Assembly (NCBI GenBank): GCA_017354895.1 | Contig: CP071494.1 | Coordinates: 2,356,001-2,420,000, forward strand | Source of the DNA: Podospora comata | Lineage: Eukaryota > Ascomycota > Sordariomycetes > Sordariales > Podosporaceae | Reading direction: 5' to 3' | Length of the DNA stretch: 64,000 nucleotides | Shown: positions 11,337 to 22,347 of the stretch, piece by piece | Position numbering within the stretch: position 1 is the stretch's first letter | How the letters are laid out: each line of letters begins with the position of its first letter | Notes under the pieces: generated by a model | What the model was told of the DNA's origin: nothing | The model's input: the letters and a program-made list of their open reading frames with translations, nothing else | Database searches by the model: none | Made by a program: the position numbers and the translations under genes

Positions 11337-13091
11337 GATGGCGGTGTTAGGTAGATATCATGTGTGAGCTGAGGGGATGAGATCGTTCAAAGAAAAGGTA
11401 GAAAGAAGAGGTCATAAAGATCATCAGAACATGCCACTCATGTCACGCTCTCCGTCCCCGCCGTGAGAGTTGAAGAGGAAGCGAAGAGGGAGGAAGAGGT
11501 CAAGGTCCTGTCCAGCGCCGATAGCCTAGATGTAAGAAGTACCCCACAGCCCGCATTGCTTGAAAGGTCATCGGCAAACGGTTGCAATAGCGCAGATCAT
11601 GCGGCGGGGAAAGTGGACAGAAGTGCAGGAAATGGGGACGATGGTCTGAGGTTGTCGCAAGATAAGTGCTGTTCAAGGTTGGCCCTCGAATGCCGCGATA
11701 TCTGCTGGAAAGATCCCCGCGCCGGAAGAGACTCGAGGCTCGTGTTAGGAGTGGTTCTTGTCCGACAATCGCTGGCTATTAATTGGAGGATGGCGACGTC
11801 ATTCGATACAAGCGATGTACCCAACAACAGGCAGCTTTGGAGCCATTGACGAATGCCTTTGAGCTGGCGCTGTTCATGGTCGGTCGCGACTTTGAGCTCG
11901 AGAGACTTGGCACTTGGCAGTAAACACCAACGATGGCGGGGTGGTTGATAGGGTGCTATCTCGGACAAGACTAAGATGTTGGTAAATTTGTTAGCGCACC
12001 ACCATCAACAGCCTAGACCCAAATTCAAGATCCACCCCAACCTCTCTTTGAAAGAGGGGTTTGATACAGAGACGTTGCAATTCCTATCGCTCCCTGTCGT
12101 CTTTTACGTGTAGCCGTTGCATCGGTCTACCTGATGGGTAAGGGTTGATTGGCTCCCTCAACATCCGGCCTTTTAAAGCATCGGATGCGGACAAAGATGT
12201 TGAGACTGCTGCATATCTGGTGTCTGGTCAAGGTCCATAGACTTTCTCCGCACTCCTCTCTCTTGTGGCTCGGTTTGGATAGCCCCTTTACAGATTCAAA
12301 GAGAGAGAGAGAGAGAGAGAGAGAGTAGGTATGCAACAGTTGAAGAAATGTTGGAGAGGCTGGTTGACATCGGTATCCATGGTGGCTCAGTCCAGTCTGT
12401 GCTCAGGAACGGCCCTGGTTATCAAGGTGTCAACGGATGTTCCCTGCTGAAGTTGTATGTCAACAAAGCCTTGGGGCAGATAGTAGTCCTCAACAACTGA
12501 CATAATCCAATCGAGAAACAGGTAAATAATCCATATCCATATGTAGGTAGCCATATCCATATGATGCGTCACAGCGAGCCAAAGTTGGACAGGTTGGAAC
12601 TGTGCGGGCAGGTGACTGTGGTTCAGAGTCCAGGCTGTTTCACGCAGCGGAGTGTGGGGGCCTTGCTGGTGGGCCCGGCGGAAGCCGCTCAACGCTCAAC
12701 ACCGTCAAGCTCCAACTGCTGTCAGCAGGCCGCCCACTGCCGCTGATTGTCTTGCCCCCAATTCGTTCCTTATCGCTGGTGTTGAGGTCACAAGCCCATC
12801 CCACGCCGTCGAGAGAGAGAGAGAGACTCATCAACCGCCCAGCCTATCCGTACCATCCTCTCTTTTCCCCCGGACCGTTGTCCTCTTCCCAAACGTTGAC
12901 GGCAAAAATCAATTACTACCTCGAACCATCCTATCGAGTCTCGAACCGTTGTTTGTCTCGAGTCCCACGAAGCGGCGTTTGCGGCGTTCGCTCAGTTCAC
13001 CGACGAGGTCAGGTCACCAACACCGGATCCCCAACCTTTTTTTGTTCCAAGACATGAGATAGAAAGTGGTCACACATCATCATAGATCATC
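11337..13091. promoter_or_regulatory. Shared upstream region of VHC1-like and AVT-like transporter genes
   Basis: A 1.75-kb region between two divergently transcribed transporter genes, with no convincing coding frame. It holds a (GA)12 tract at 12301-12325 and a shorter GA tract near 12812-12828 close to the AVT start, probably within its 5' leader. Two separate promoters or one bidirectional promoter are both possible. Confidence 0.5.
12301..12325. repeat. (GA)12 dinucleotide repeat
   Basis: An uninterrupted GA run of 25 bases in the divergent promoter region. Such tracts can exclude nucleosomes or bind GAGA-type factors; no function is shown here. Confidence 0.9.
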
Positions 13092-15449
13092 ATGTCAAAT
13101 ACCGGAAGGGATTCTCCGGCTCCGGCTCCTATACCTCAAGTCTCGACTTCACCCGGCTCGTTTCGTGCCAGGTCTTTCGTTGGCTCGATCCCACGCGCAT
13201 CATCCACTGCTCGACTTGCCTCACCGGCTCGCCCATACAATGGCTATGGCACACCTCCTGCCGCACAAACCTCACCACCACTAGGTGATAAGGGAGATTC
13301 AGACAGTTTGGCGCCTCTGCCTGGGCCTGGCTCGCACGCTGCTGGCCCAGGTATCTCGGCGCTGGCTGCGGCATTGTCCCAGTCGATAGGCACTTCACCA
13401 CCGCGGTTCGGCACGCCTCCTGTTCGAGCCCTTTCGCCCGTCCCGAACCGCTCCCTTTCTCCTGCTCCTGGGGCAGCGCCATTCCCAGCGTCGGGTACTT
13501 CGCCATATCATGGCTCCTTTGACGCAAGGCGGAATTATTCCGGCGCGTATGAGGACCCCGAAATTGTCAAGAGGCACTTGGTTCAGCCAGGCGATGCTGG
13601 GTCCGATGATGGGTCGAGGAAACTCAGCGATGGCTCCAAGGGAAAACAGCCGGCAGAAGATGAGTTTGACGACGAGTTTTCCAGTCTGAAACTGCAGGGC
13701 GGTGACATCACTAGGCCAATATACAAATGGACCGAAGAGGTGGAACAGCGAAACAAGATGCAGCGCAGCAAGAGTTTCAGCACACCGCGGCCGGATCCTG
13801 AAAACGAGACGCTTGATATCAACACCATCAAGGTTCCCGGAGGCTTCAGACGCAACTTCCTGAGGCGCGCGGCCGGGGATGGACCAGTCAACCCGGATGA
13901 CACCGAGTACGGCGCAGGACCGAGCGACCGACAGCAGCCGCCGAAACTCTTTACCAACAGCTTCCTCGAGTTTCTCTCTCTCTATGGCCACTTCGCCGGT
14001 GAAGAACTCGAGGAGGATGACGAGGTGCTCAAACCTGGCGAGTACTTCACGTCGGGCAGCGAAGGTAACCTGTTCGATGACGATACAGAGGACGAGCATG
14101 AGCCAATGGAAGATAGCGCTTTGCTGCCACCATCCCGGCGGAAGAGAAGGAGAAAGGAGCGAGGTGGCAGCGGGACAAACAGTCCCATGGGCGCGGCGCT
14201 GCTGCTTCTCAAGTCCTTTGTGGGAACTGGTGTTCTATTCCTGCCGCGTGCCTACCTCAATGGTGGCATGCTCTTCAGCAACTTGGTTCTGCTGTTTGTA
14301 GCCGCTCTGAGCTACTACTGCTTTGTTCTGCTCGTCAATACGAGATTAAGGGTCGAGGGCTCGTTTGGTGATATTGGTGGCATTCTCTACGGCAAATGGA
14401 TGAGGAATCTCATCCTCTTCTCGATCGTTTTGAGCCAGATCGGCTTCGTTGCTGCTTACATCGTCTTCACCTCAGAGAACTTGCAGGCATTCATCTTGGC
14501 TGTGACGGATTGCAAGACGCACATTCCGATCACCTGGCTGATTGTCATGCAGATGGTGATCTTTTTGCCATTCTCTCTGCTTCGCGATATTGGAAAGCTG
14601 GGCTTCACGGCTCTAATCGCCGACGCCTTCATCCTCATCGGTCTGGCCTATCTGTTTTACTACGACATTCTGACGCTCAACACCCAAGGTTTGGCAGACA
14701 TTGTCATGTTCAACCAGAAAGACTGGACCCTCTTCATCGGCACGGCCATTTTCACCTTTGAGGGCATTGGTCTTATCATTCCCATCCAGGAATCCATGCG
14801 CAACCCTACCAAGTTCCCCAAGGTCATGGGTATTGTGATGATTATCATCACCACTCTCTTTGTCGTCATGGGCGCGGTTTCATATGCCGCCTACGGATCC
14901 AAGACTGAGACGGTGGTGTTGCTCAACCTTCCGCAGGACGACAAGATGGTCAACGGTGTACAGTTCTTGTATTCATTGGCTATTCTGCTTTCGACTCCCC
15001 TCCAGATCTTCCCGGCCATCAGAATCACGGAGAATGCGCTCTTCACCAAGAGCGGCAAGTACAACCCGTATATCAAGTGGCAGAAGAACGTGTTCCGCTT
15101 CTTCGTGGTGGCGTTCTGCGCTCTAATCGCCTGGGGAGGAGCCGACAGTCTGGACAAGTTTGTGGCGCTCGTTGGTAACTTTGCCTGCATCCCGCTGGTG
15201 TACATCTATCCTGTAAGTTCTGATGATTCTTCATCTTCTTAAAACTCTGGCTGACGAGATATACAGCCGATGTTGCACTACAAGGCAGTGGCCAAGACGG
15301 CGTTCCGCAAGTGGTCCGATATCCTGCTCTGCATCTTTGGATTCGTGGCCATGGCCTACACCACCAGCTTGACGGTCATGAGCTGGGCCTCGGGATCCGA
15401 AGGAGGCGGTGCTCCGGGTTACTGCGACTCGAAGGGGCACGCCTTCTGA
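13092..15449 (+). CDS. Amino acid/auxin permease family transporter, vacuolar Avt3/Avt4-like
   Basis: A 767-residue transporter with one intron (15213-15266) close to the 3' end. The first 365 residues are disordered, rich in Ser/Pro and acidic clusters, with a basic RRKRRRKERG patch just before the membrane domain. The core starts at MGAALLLLKSFVGTGVLFLP, the hallmark of the AAAP family (SLC32/36). About 11 helices follow, with FEGIGLIIPIQESMRNP in the middle, typical of fungal Avt3/Avt4 exporters of neutral and basic amino acids from the vacuole. The second exon encodes the last helices (PMLHYKAVAKTAF to the end). The long N-terminal tail matches the extended cytosolic tails of these proteins, where phosphorylation is likely. 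It is divergent from the VHC1-like gene. The substrate is inferred from the family. Confidence 0.9.
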
Positions 15450-16229
15450 ATGACCACACAAACACAGACTTGTGTACATACGACATGGCATACACACGAG
15501 ACACACACACCACACAGATACACGAACAGCCTTGCTTTCTCTGTTTTGAATAACTGTTTAGCGTCAATCGTCATGGTTGAATCATAGCACTATGCAGGGT
15601 AGGAGGGTTATGGAGTGGGAGGGCAGGTCGTTTTGGAGAAGGGTGTTTTATTTTGATTTTGTTTTATCTTTTAGGGTTGCATCATTGGTATTACTTGGTA
15701 GATTCTATTTGCTTCAACTAGAGCAGCGTGTAAGACATGTAGGTAGTTAGGCAGTAGACCACATACATCAGACTTTGGGGGGGGGTTGGGTTGGGTTGGG
15801 AGGGTTGTAATGTGATTTGCTGAGGAACCAGACTGAATTTCAGCGGGGGCGAGGGATGTTAGTACATTGATTGGTCTTCAAATAACCATGATTTAATTTG
15901 AGCTGCTTGGTGCAAGTGAATGAATATAAAGGTAGAAAAAGAAAGGATCCATGGATCTGGAACAATGGGGCGTGTTGAGTGCACGGGCCACGCGTTTGCC
16001 TCTTTCTTGTGAACCTTGAGTGGAAGTGAATCAGTCTTTGGTTTACAACTTCATCAAAACATCATTCACATTACATTCGCCATCGCTTCTTTTTTTGCTA
16101 TCTTGGTTTGCTTTGAAAGGGATATACCGTACACTTTAAAGAGAGTTTCACATCGGTTTTCTTTGCGGCACACACACTTCTTTTGATCAACGGGATCTTT
16201 TCTTAGCAGGTTGTTGATCACCAGTCACG
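15450..16229. other. Intergenic: AVT 3' flank and RPB11 promoter
   Basis: No coding frame is supported. The sequence is T- and G-rich with a short G run near 15778-15785. The last 200 bases, pyrimidine-rich and ending CAGTCACG before the ATG, are the presumed RPB11 promoter and leader. Confidence 0.5.
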
Positions 16230-17421
16230 ATGAACGCCCCAGACAGGTAAGCTTTTTGGGTTTGATGAATTCACTTTTGTTTTGTTGCACAAACACACTA
16301 CCTTTTGGGGGATGGGGATGGGGATGGGGATGGGGATGGGGATGGGGATGGGGATGGGGATGGGGACGGGGATCCGGATGGGGATGGGATGGGGATGGGA
16401 TGGGGATGGGATGGGGAGGGGGAGGGGAGTAGTTTGGCGCGTTTGATTGGAAATGGGACATGATGGAGGATGGGTGGAAAACGGCGGCGGTGTTGATGTT
16501 AGGGGTGATGGGATGGTGTTTCGACTTGGACGTTCAACCTCAGGGGGACACAACTTGGCCATTTCAGGGGGGCCATATCGACAACATGAGGAAGGAGCGA
16601 TTTTGGACAGGGCAGGGCAGTTGCTCCTTCCCATTGTCAAGATTGGCAAGATGTCGGGGTGGATCAATGGACACTGCCACTGCGACACAAATTCACAACA
16701 ATACAACAATAAGGCGACAAATTTACAAATGCCCAATTATCACCATCGCAACATCCACCACCCCCGTCTACATATCCCATTCCATCCATCCATTCCACCA
16801 ACCATCAAAAGATGTCCAACCCCGCCAGCTCCGACAACATACCCAACCGGTATGAACGTATCGATTTCCATCCAGGCCTTCACTTTCCTCGCCAATCTCA
16901 CCATCATCCTGTCAACCCAAGTTTACTAATAGTTCTTTCTCTCTCTCACACACACAGATTCGAACTTTTCCTCTTGGGAGAAGGCGAGAAGAAGATCGCC
17001 GAGACGGTGGTGAACAGTATGTTTGCTCTTTTTGGTCTGCTGTTGCCACTTTTTGCTAACAGAAAACAGGCATCCCCAATTGCTCCGACTTTCTCATGAA
17101 AAAGGAGGACCACACGATCGGGAACCTGCTCGCGGAGCATCTGAAGAAGGATCCGCAGGTCATGTTTGCTGCTTACAAGAGTATGTTTCCCTTCCTCAAC
17201 GGGGGTATGAGGGCCAATATTGATGGCAATTAGTTGGACATCCTAACGTCCCCGAGGTGCTGCTTCGCATCCAGACCAACGGCGACATCAACCCCCGCGA
17301 GGCGCTTGTCAAGATTCTCAAACAGCTTGTTGCTGCGTATGGGCAGTTGGGCAGGGAGTTTCAGAAGGAGTTGGCGCTGAGGCAGTATGCGGATCAGGGG
17401 GAGGGGGCTGGGGGGGTTTGA
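16230..17421 (+). CDS. RPB11: RNA polymerase II subunit Rpb11
   Basis: Encodes the 124-residue Rpb11 subunit, which pairs with Rpb3 in the Pol II assembly platform. The first exon (16230-16246) encodes MNAPDR, as in other eukaryotes. After a long 711-nt intron, exon 2 (16958-17016) begins FELFLLGEGEKKI. Exon 3 (17070-17180) carries KKEDHTIGNLL, the RPB11/RpoA-L signature, and FAAYK. Exon 4 (17234-17421) carries GHPNVPEVLLRIQTNGD and the C-terminal helix. The two later introns are 53 nt each. The first intron is unusual: it contains a GGGGAT repeat and a second possible first exon at 16812-16849 that joins in frame. The length and motifs are normal for the family. Confidence 0.95.
16312..16430 (+). 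repeat. G-rich GGGGAT tandem repeat inside RPB11 intron 1
   Basis: Tandem GGGGAT units (about eight near-perfect copies, then GGGAT/GGGGAT variants and G-runs) span roughly 120 bases on the coding strand. Runs of four G spaced by two bases could fold into G-quadruplexes in DNA or in the pre-mRNA. It is not the canonical TTAGGG telomere repeat. Confidence 0.9.
16812..16849 (+). other. RPB11: Candidate alternative first exon of RPB11
   Basis: An ATG here opens a 38-nt exon (MSNPASSDNIPN plus two bases) ending at a GTATGA donor. Spliced to the same acceptor at 16957, it restores the R-F-E-L-F junction exactly in frame, as the canonical MNAPDR exon does. The product would be 131 rather than 124 residues. 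Upstream pyrimidine- and CA-rich sequence could be a leader. This is inferred from splice logic only; the ATG could also be intronic by chance. Confidence 0.45.
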
Positions 17422-17744
17422 GTGGTTCAACGAGGTGCAGGTGGGTTGGAATGAAGGGGGGGGAGAAATGGTGTTTGCTTTGGTTGAGAGAAGAAAGTCT
17501 TGGTGGAGGGGGGGGTTGTTGAAAGGAAAAAATATAATTCAGGGGAGGGGGTTTTCTCTCCATGTTTATTAGCATAACTAGATGCAGCGGTAATCATTGC
17601 CAAGGCGTTGATGCTGGGTGTGGTTGAAGGTGGTATCAATGTTGGTGCGAACTTTTCCATCTCATGGTTCAACTATTCTGGCCCTTCTCTTCTTAAAAAG
17701 CCTTGTTCTGTCACCCCGGTTATGGTTTGTGTGTTTGATTGTCA
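17422..17744. other. Convergent 3' flanks of RPB11 and LSM5
   Basis: Between two genes transcribed toward each other. G-rich after the RPB11 stop, and no coding signal. Confidence 0.5.
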
Positions 17745-18268
17745 TCATGGCGAACCACCCGCTCCGCCGGGCCCTTCTCCTCCTGGGATCAACTGTCGTT
17801 TTTCTCTCATCAGCGCCTGCCGGGATGGTAATCATATCAGGGGGACAAACCATGCAGATGTTGTTGCCGTTGAGGAGGATCTTCTTGAGTTGGGTGTTGT
17901 TGCCAGAGTAGTCGAATTCTGTCACGTCTTCGAGGACCATGTCTGTCTTTTATCAGATCCGCTTCTTGTATGAAACGGAAAGGAGGATGGAAAGGTGGGT
18001 TTACGTACTGACGTAGTCATCGAAGCCGACGAGGGTGCCGGAGAATTCTAAGTCTTGTTAGTTCTGTGAGTTGGTAGGGTGTGGGAGGTGGTGGTAAGGG
18101 GGAGAGAGAGAGGTACCCTTGTCGCCTTTCATGATGACCCAGATGCGGGAGCCGACACACTTGTCGATGAGTTCTGCCTCACAACAACCAACATTAGCAA
18201 GTGTTTTTGGGATTGGTGGAAGGAAAGGGGGGGAAGGTAACACCGAGGGGAAGGAGTTGGGAGGCCAT
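17745..18268 (-). CDS. LSM5: U6 snRNA-associated Sm-like protein Lsm5
   Basis: An 86-residue Sm-fold protein, a member of the Lsm1-7 ring (mRNA decay, cytoplasm) and the Lsm2-8 ring (U6 snRNA, nucleus). There are five small exons: 18268-18244 (MASQLLPL), 18173-18117 (ELIDKCVGSRIWVIMKGDK), 18047-18009 (EFSGTLVGFDDYV), 17942-17851 (NMVLEDVTEFDY ... LLNGNNICM) and 17792-17745 (LIPGGEGPGGAGGSP). The Sm1 motif spans exons 2-4, and Sm2 is LLNGNNICMLIPGG. The last intron (17850-17793) is easily missed, because reading through it gives a longer basic tail that does not match the family; the CTGAT branch point and CGACAG acceptor support splicing. Four introns in 86 codons make this the most intron-dense gene in the window. 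Confidence 0.93.
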
Positions 18269-18711
18269 TTCTTGTTTCTGTATCTTGGTCTCGTTTGATG
18301 TTTGTTGGTTCAATGTGAGTGGGTTGGACATGAGTTTGAGTCGAAGCAATAAGCAGTTGTGTGAGGTGGGCGAGCTTGAGCTGTAGTTGCTGGCTTGGCA
18401 AAGCCGTAATTACCGTATTTCGGTTACAGTATGCAAGTCCCGTGATATCGCGTAAAGCACTCACCCTCGTGCTTCGGTAGTTGCATATTGGTCGATCCAT
18501 CCTCCTCCAAACTGCAACAACCTACCCCAAATTCAACCCCAGCCCGCCCAAACTTCGGCTCCCGGCGAGCATTTCTCCAATCGCTACCTTTTGGGAAGAA
18601 CTGCCCCTCCTTTTTAACTCTTTCCCTGTATGGATGGCGCGTTTGTCGTGCTGTAGTGTTGCCTAGATTGCGGACCATGGCACTGGCGCACATGACGCGA
18701 CTTATCCTATC
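18269..18711. promoter_or_regulatory. Divergent upstream region of LSM5 and the exonuclease gene
   Basis: A 443-bp gap between divergent starts. It contains a possible 5'-leader exon for LSM5: a minus-strand ATG near 18486 followed by a GTGAGT donor, then the acceptor CAAGATACAG shortly before the LSM5 ATG. No other feature was seen. Confidence 0.4.
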
Positions 18712-20555
18712 ATGTTTTCTTGGATCAAGTCCTCCTCGTCTAACGCTGTGAGACGTTTGGTGGGAAATAGGTATTTGTAAGTCTTTTCATCGTTGGGTCA
18801 AGGATTTTGGGCCTGACTCAGGTTGCAGCTATACCACTGTGAGATGTGCTGCTGGAAGGGGCAGGATGGGTGGGAGAAACCAGCAAGTATGGGATTCTAG
18901 CAGGGGGGTTGTTTTTGCTGGGCAGAGCAGGGGGCTTACGACTTCTCTGATGAGACCAACTGAGGCTGGGGAGCGGACGACGGTGGAGAGGGAGACTTTT
19001 GAGAAGAGTGTTGAGGAGGGAGGGGAGGTTGCTGAGGAGAGGGTGGAGGTGAAGGTTGAAAAGGTCGAGACTGTCGGTGTTACGGGCGAGGAGGGACAGG
19101 AAAAGGCTGAAGATGGGGAGCAGAAGGTTGAAGGTGGGGAGAAGGAAGAAAAGCGCGAGGAAGAAGTCCTCACACCACCATACACACCCCTCGACTACAA
19201 GATCCCCGACGACATCTTCCTCGCAGCCAAGAAAGCCCCCGAGGGCTCACCGAAATCCTACTGGAGCTACCAAATGTACCGGGGGCCTCAAAATCTAAGG
19301 CCAAAGGTCCATTACTGCACCACCCAGACCGTCGCCGAGCGCGTCATCCAGAGATATTTCCTCAACGAGCCACTGCTAGGATTCGACCTTGAATGGATGG
19401 CAGACGCTCTGCCATGGCACGGGGCGAGACAAAACGTCTCGCTTATACAAATCGCGTCACCAACCCGGATTGCCCTTTTTCATGTGGCCCTCTATCCTAA
19501 AAGTAAACCCCTCGCCACGCCTCTTTTGAAGAAGATATTGGAGGATCCAAAAATCACCAAAGTCGGCGTTTGGGTCATGGGCGACGCCGGTAAAGTGCAA
19601 AAGTATCTCAAGATCACCCCGAGGGGACTGTTCGAACTGAGCCACTTGTACAAGCTGGTCAAATATTGCGAGAGCGGGGAGCACAGCCTCATCAACAAGA
19701 AGCTGGTCAGTCTTGGGAAGCAAGCCGAGGAGGTGTTAAAGCTGCCATTATACAAGGAGCTTGATGTTCGAACAAGCAACTGGTTACAGTCGCTGCGGCT
19801 CGATCAAATCATATGTAAGCCCCCCCCTCCCACCGCCTCCTTTTGCTCTACTTTTCCAAAACTAACACCTCCCGGCAGACTCAGCCTCAGACGCCTACGC
19901 CGGCGTCCAAATCTACTCCATGCTCAACCACCAACGCCTCCAACTCTCCCCCTGCCCTCCCCTCCCCCACCCCGCCGAACTCAAACGCCCTATTGAACTC
20001 CCCGATCACACTGTCCTCCCCCCCTCGACAGAAACAGACGAAATAGAAATGACGCCCGCCGAAGCCGTATCCGATCCAAAACTCACCACCACCACCACCA
20101 CCACCAAAAAGCCACGGGGATCCTCCACCTTCAAAAAGGAAAAGCATCCCCTCGTCCGCGAAGCCGACATCTGGCTAGCACAATACTTTGTCTCCCACCC
20201 CCAACCGGCAAACGCCACCAGCGCCACGGCCGTCATGCCCTCCCACCTGAGGGCGTATTACATCTGGCATCACAACCCAGAGCAGAGCATACAAGACATC
20301 TGCGCCCTGCTCCGCGACCCGCCGCTGCAGGTGGCGACGGTGGAGAATTACATCTTCAAGGCTATCAAACGGGCTGGTGTGCAGTATGACAAGGCGAGGG
20401 TGATCGAGATGCTGGAAGCGAAAAGGCAGGCTGCGGCACCGGGGGCGAAGTTTTTCGAGTCCGAGTTTCTAAGCAAGTTGAAGGAGGAGGAGGAGGCGGC
20501 GATGGAGGAGACGGTGATGGAGGAGACGAGGAGGGAGGATAGTGTTGTTGTGTAA
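18712..20555 (+). CDS. DEDDy 3'-5' exonuclease, Werner/Rrp6-like fold (possibly mitochondrial)
   Basis: A 575-residue protein with three exons. The start at 18712 (MFSWIKSSSSNAVRRLVGN) joins through a 52-nt intron (18777-18828) to the main exon; without it the frame has no nearby upstream ATG. Intron 2 is 19815-19878. The N-terminus is basic and hydroxylated, compatible with a mitochondrial presequence, followed by a long acidic Glu/Lys/Val-rich stretch that is probably disordered or helical. Exo I is GFDLEW (D208, E210), Exo II is VWVMGDAGKVQKY (D274), and Exo III is YSASDAY (Y351, D355), so all DEDDy residues are present. The second half has a helical C-terminal region (VPSHLRAYYIWHHN-like, QSIQDICALLRDPP) resembling an HTH/HRDC-like accessory domain. 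Substrate and location are unproven. Confidence 0.85.
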
Positions 20556-20881
20556 AATGGGCTATACAATACAACAAAAGGTTGTCAGAGAAGGAAAAGC
20601 GTGTTTGGAAAAGAAAATGTAAAACTGAGAAACAAAGTCTATGATATGAATGGGGAAACAGAACGTTTCGCCTCGGGGGGCCCTAGAAAATAGGCATAAC
20701 ATCACTGTGGAGACACCATTGACCTCGATCACGATAATAACAAATCACATCAAACCAGATGCAAAAACAACCCACAATTCAAACTTGGTATACATTTCGA
20801 ATAATCAACCACCTACTATGGGTATAACCTCCCTCTTACTATCTCTCTCTCTTCCCCCCATCACCCCCTTGCTCCCTCCCC
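20556..20881. other. Convergent 3' flanks (exonuclease and YTM1)
   Basis: Non-coding, between two genes ending toward each other. A CT-rich stretch near 20838-20880 precedes the YTM1 stop. No feature was recognised. Confidence 0.5.
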
Positions 20882-22347
20882 CTACTCCCTAACCACATCC
20901 CTCCCCCGATTAACCTGCACCTTCTTATCCTCCCCCCCGCTCAAAATCCCCAACTCCCTATCCCACACAACCCCAAACACCTTCGCCCCCTCCCCAGCAA
21001 CACTCTTCTTCTTCCCCTGCCTGCTCTCCCTCTCAAAAACATAAACCGGCTCGCTCACATTACCCCCCCCCCCCCCCCTTCGCTCTCCCCCCCACTAGCA
21101 GGCCTCACGCTCCTCAAGTCCCAAATCCTGCATGTCCCGTCGTGGCTCCCGCTCACAAGCGAGTATTCGTTTTCCGGATTGGCCGCCAAAGCGACAACCT
21201 TGTTCGTGTGCCCTCTCAGCGTCATCACGCTCGTCGTAGCAGCAGAGGCGCGGGGGTCGACGAGCGTGATGTGTCTTGCCGACGTGCCGACAGCAAGCAA
21301 TGGTGCGCCGTTCGATCTTGGAATAGCGCACAACGACAGCAGAGAGTGAGAAAGGGTGAGGTTGGCAACGACAGAGCCAGTGGTCAAATCGAGCGTCTTG
21401 ACCGTGTGGTCTTGCGAGACGGAGTAGCCTACTGTGTGGTCTCTTGGGTCAAAGACGGCAGCTGTGGCGGGGGCGTTGTGGATTTGCATGAGGAAAAGAG
21501 GGCCACGCTGGGGGGTGGTGACAGAAGAGGCAACCTTCCTCCGCTTGGAAGTGTGCGCGTTAGGGAGGAGGGAGGCGTCGGCCTCAGGGGAGGAGGACTT
21601 GGAGGCGGACCAGAGAGCGACGGAGCCGTCGGCGGATGCGGTGAGGATGCGCTTGGAGGGGCCGTGGACTTCGAGGGAGTCGACGCTGGCGCGGTGGCCG
21701 TAGAGCTCGAGGGTGGGCTTGAGTTCTGCTTGGCCTGAGGCGCCCGGGTCGGTGTACTTCCACACGCGGACTGATCTGTCCATGCCGGTCGAGGCGATCT
21801 GAGTGGAGGAGATGAACTTGGCGGCTTTGATGCTGGCGGAGTGACCGCCGTGGCTGGCCGAGGGGGCGGTAACGAGGACCTCACCCGAGGCATTCCATAT
21901 TCTGAGGAGACCGTCGTAGCTGGCCGAGAGGATCCTTTCTTGGCCGCGGGAGAAGTTCTCGCCTGACCAGCGGCCGGCGGGGGAGGTGGCAGTGAGAGCA
22001 TCAACAGATGAAACCCAGTCGTCATGCTCGAACGAGGCTTCGAATACGGGGGGTATTAAGGAGCGGACGTATTGGAGTGTGAGGTTTGTTTCGAGGGACA
22101 GGCCCTCAGAGTTGAGGTAGTCTTCGAGGCTGGACCGGAGGAAGCTGCCGTTGACGAGGAAGTCGAAGGGGATGGAGCCTGAATCGAGCATCAGGTCCGA
22201 GTTGAGAATACGAGAGAGGCCATAGCGGCGGATATCGGCGGGAACGAGGAGTTGTCTCTTCTCTTCTGGGAGCTGGAGATCGGCTTCGTTGGTGGTGAAG
22301 GTCACCTTGACCTGGGCGCCGGGCGCATCGTTCATTGGCTCGTCCAT
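20882..22347 (-). CDS. YTM1: Ribosome biogenesis WD40 protein Ytm1 (frameshifted in assembly)
   Basis: Ytm1 forms the Nop7-Erb1-Ytm1 (PeBoW) complex for 60S subunit maturation in the nucleolus. The start [19 protein letters not shown] is chosen over an in-frame ATG 43 codons upstream because it begins the conserved NLE domain. An N-terminal ubiquitin-like NLE domain (about residues 10-95) is followed by seven WD repeats, for example [17 protein letters not shown] and [18 protein letters not shown]. The frame hits a premature stop at 21055 after a run of 16 G (16 C on the plus strand, 21063-21078). The remaining C-terminal repeat continues in another frame ([18 protein letters not shown] ... 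[17 protein letters not shown]) to a natural stop at 20882. A run of 17 or 14 would restore one frame, so a base-count error or a true frameshift is present. The gene is divergent from the Pol delta subunit. Confidence 0.9.
21063..21078. repeat. Poly-C homopolymer, 16 bases, in YTM1 coding sequence
   Basis: A run of 16 C on the plus strand within the YTM1 reading frame. Its length places the downstream codons out of frame. Confidence 0.9.

Noticed and set aside
16312-16430. Telomere-like or internal telomeric repeat
   Set aside because: The unit is GGGGAT with variants, not TTAGGG, and it lies inside the RPB11 intron.
17662-17850. Longer basic C-terminus for Lsm5 by reading through the last intron
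   Set aside because: Splicing at 17850-17793 restores the family ending LIPGGEGP, with a good branch point and acceptor.
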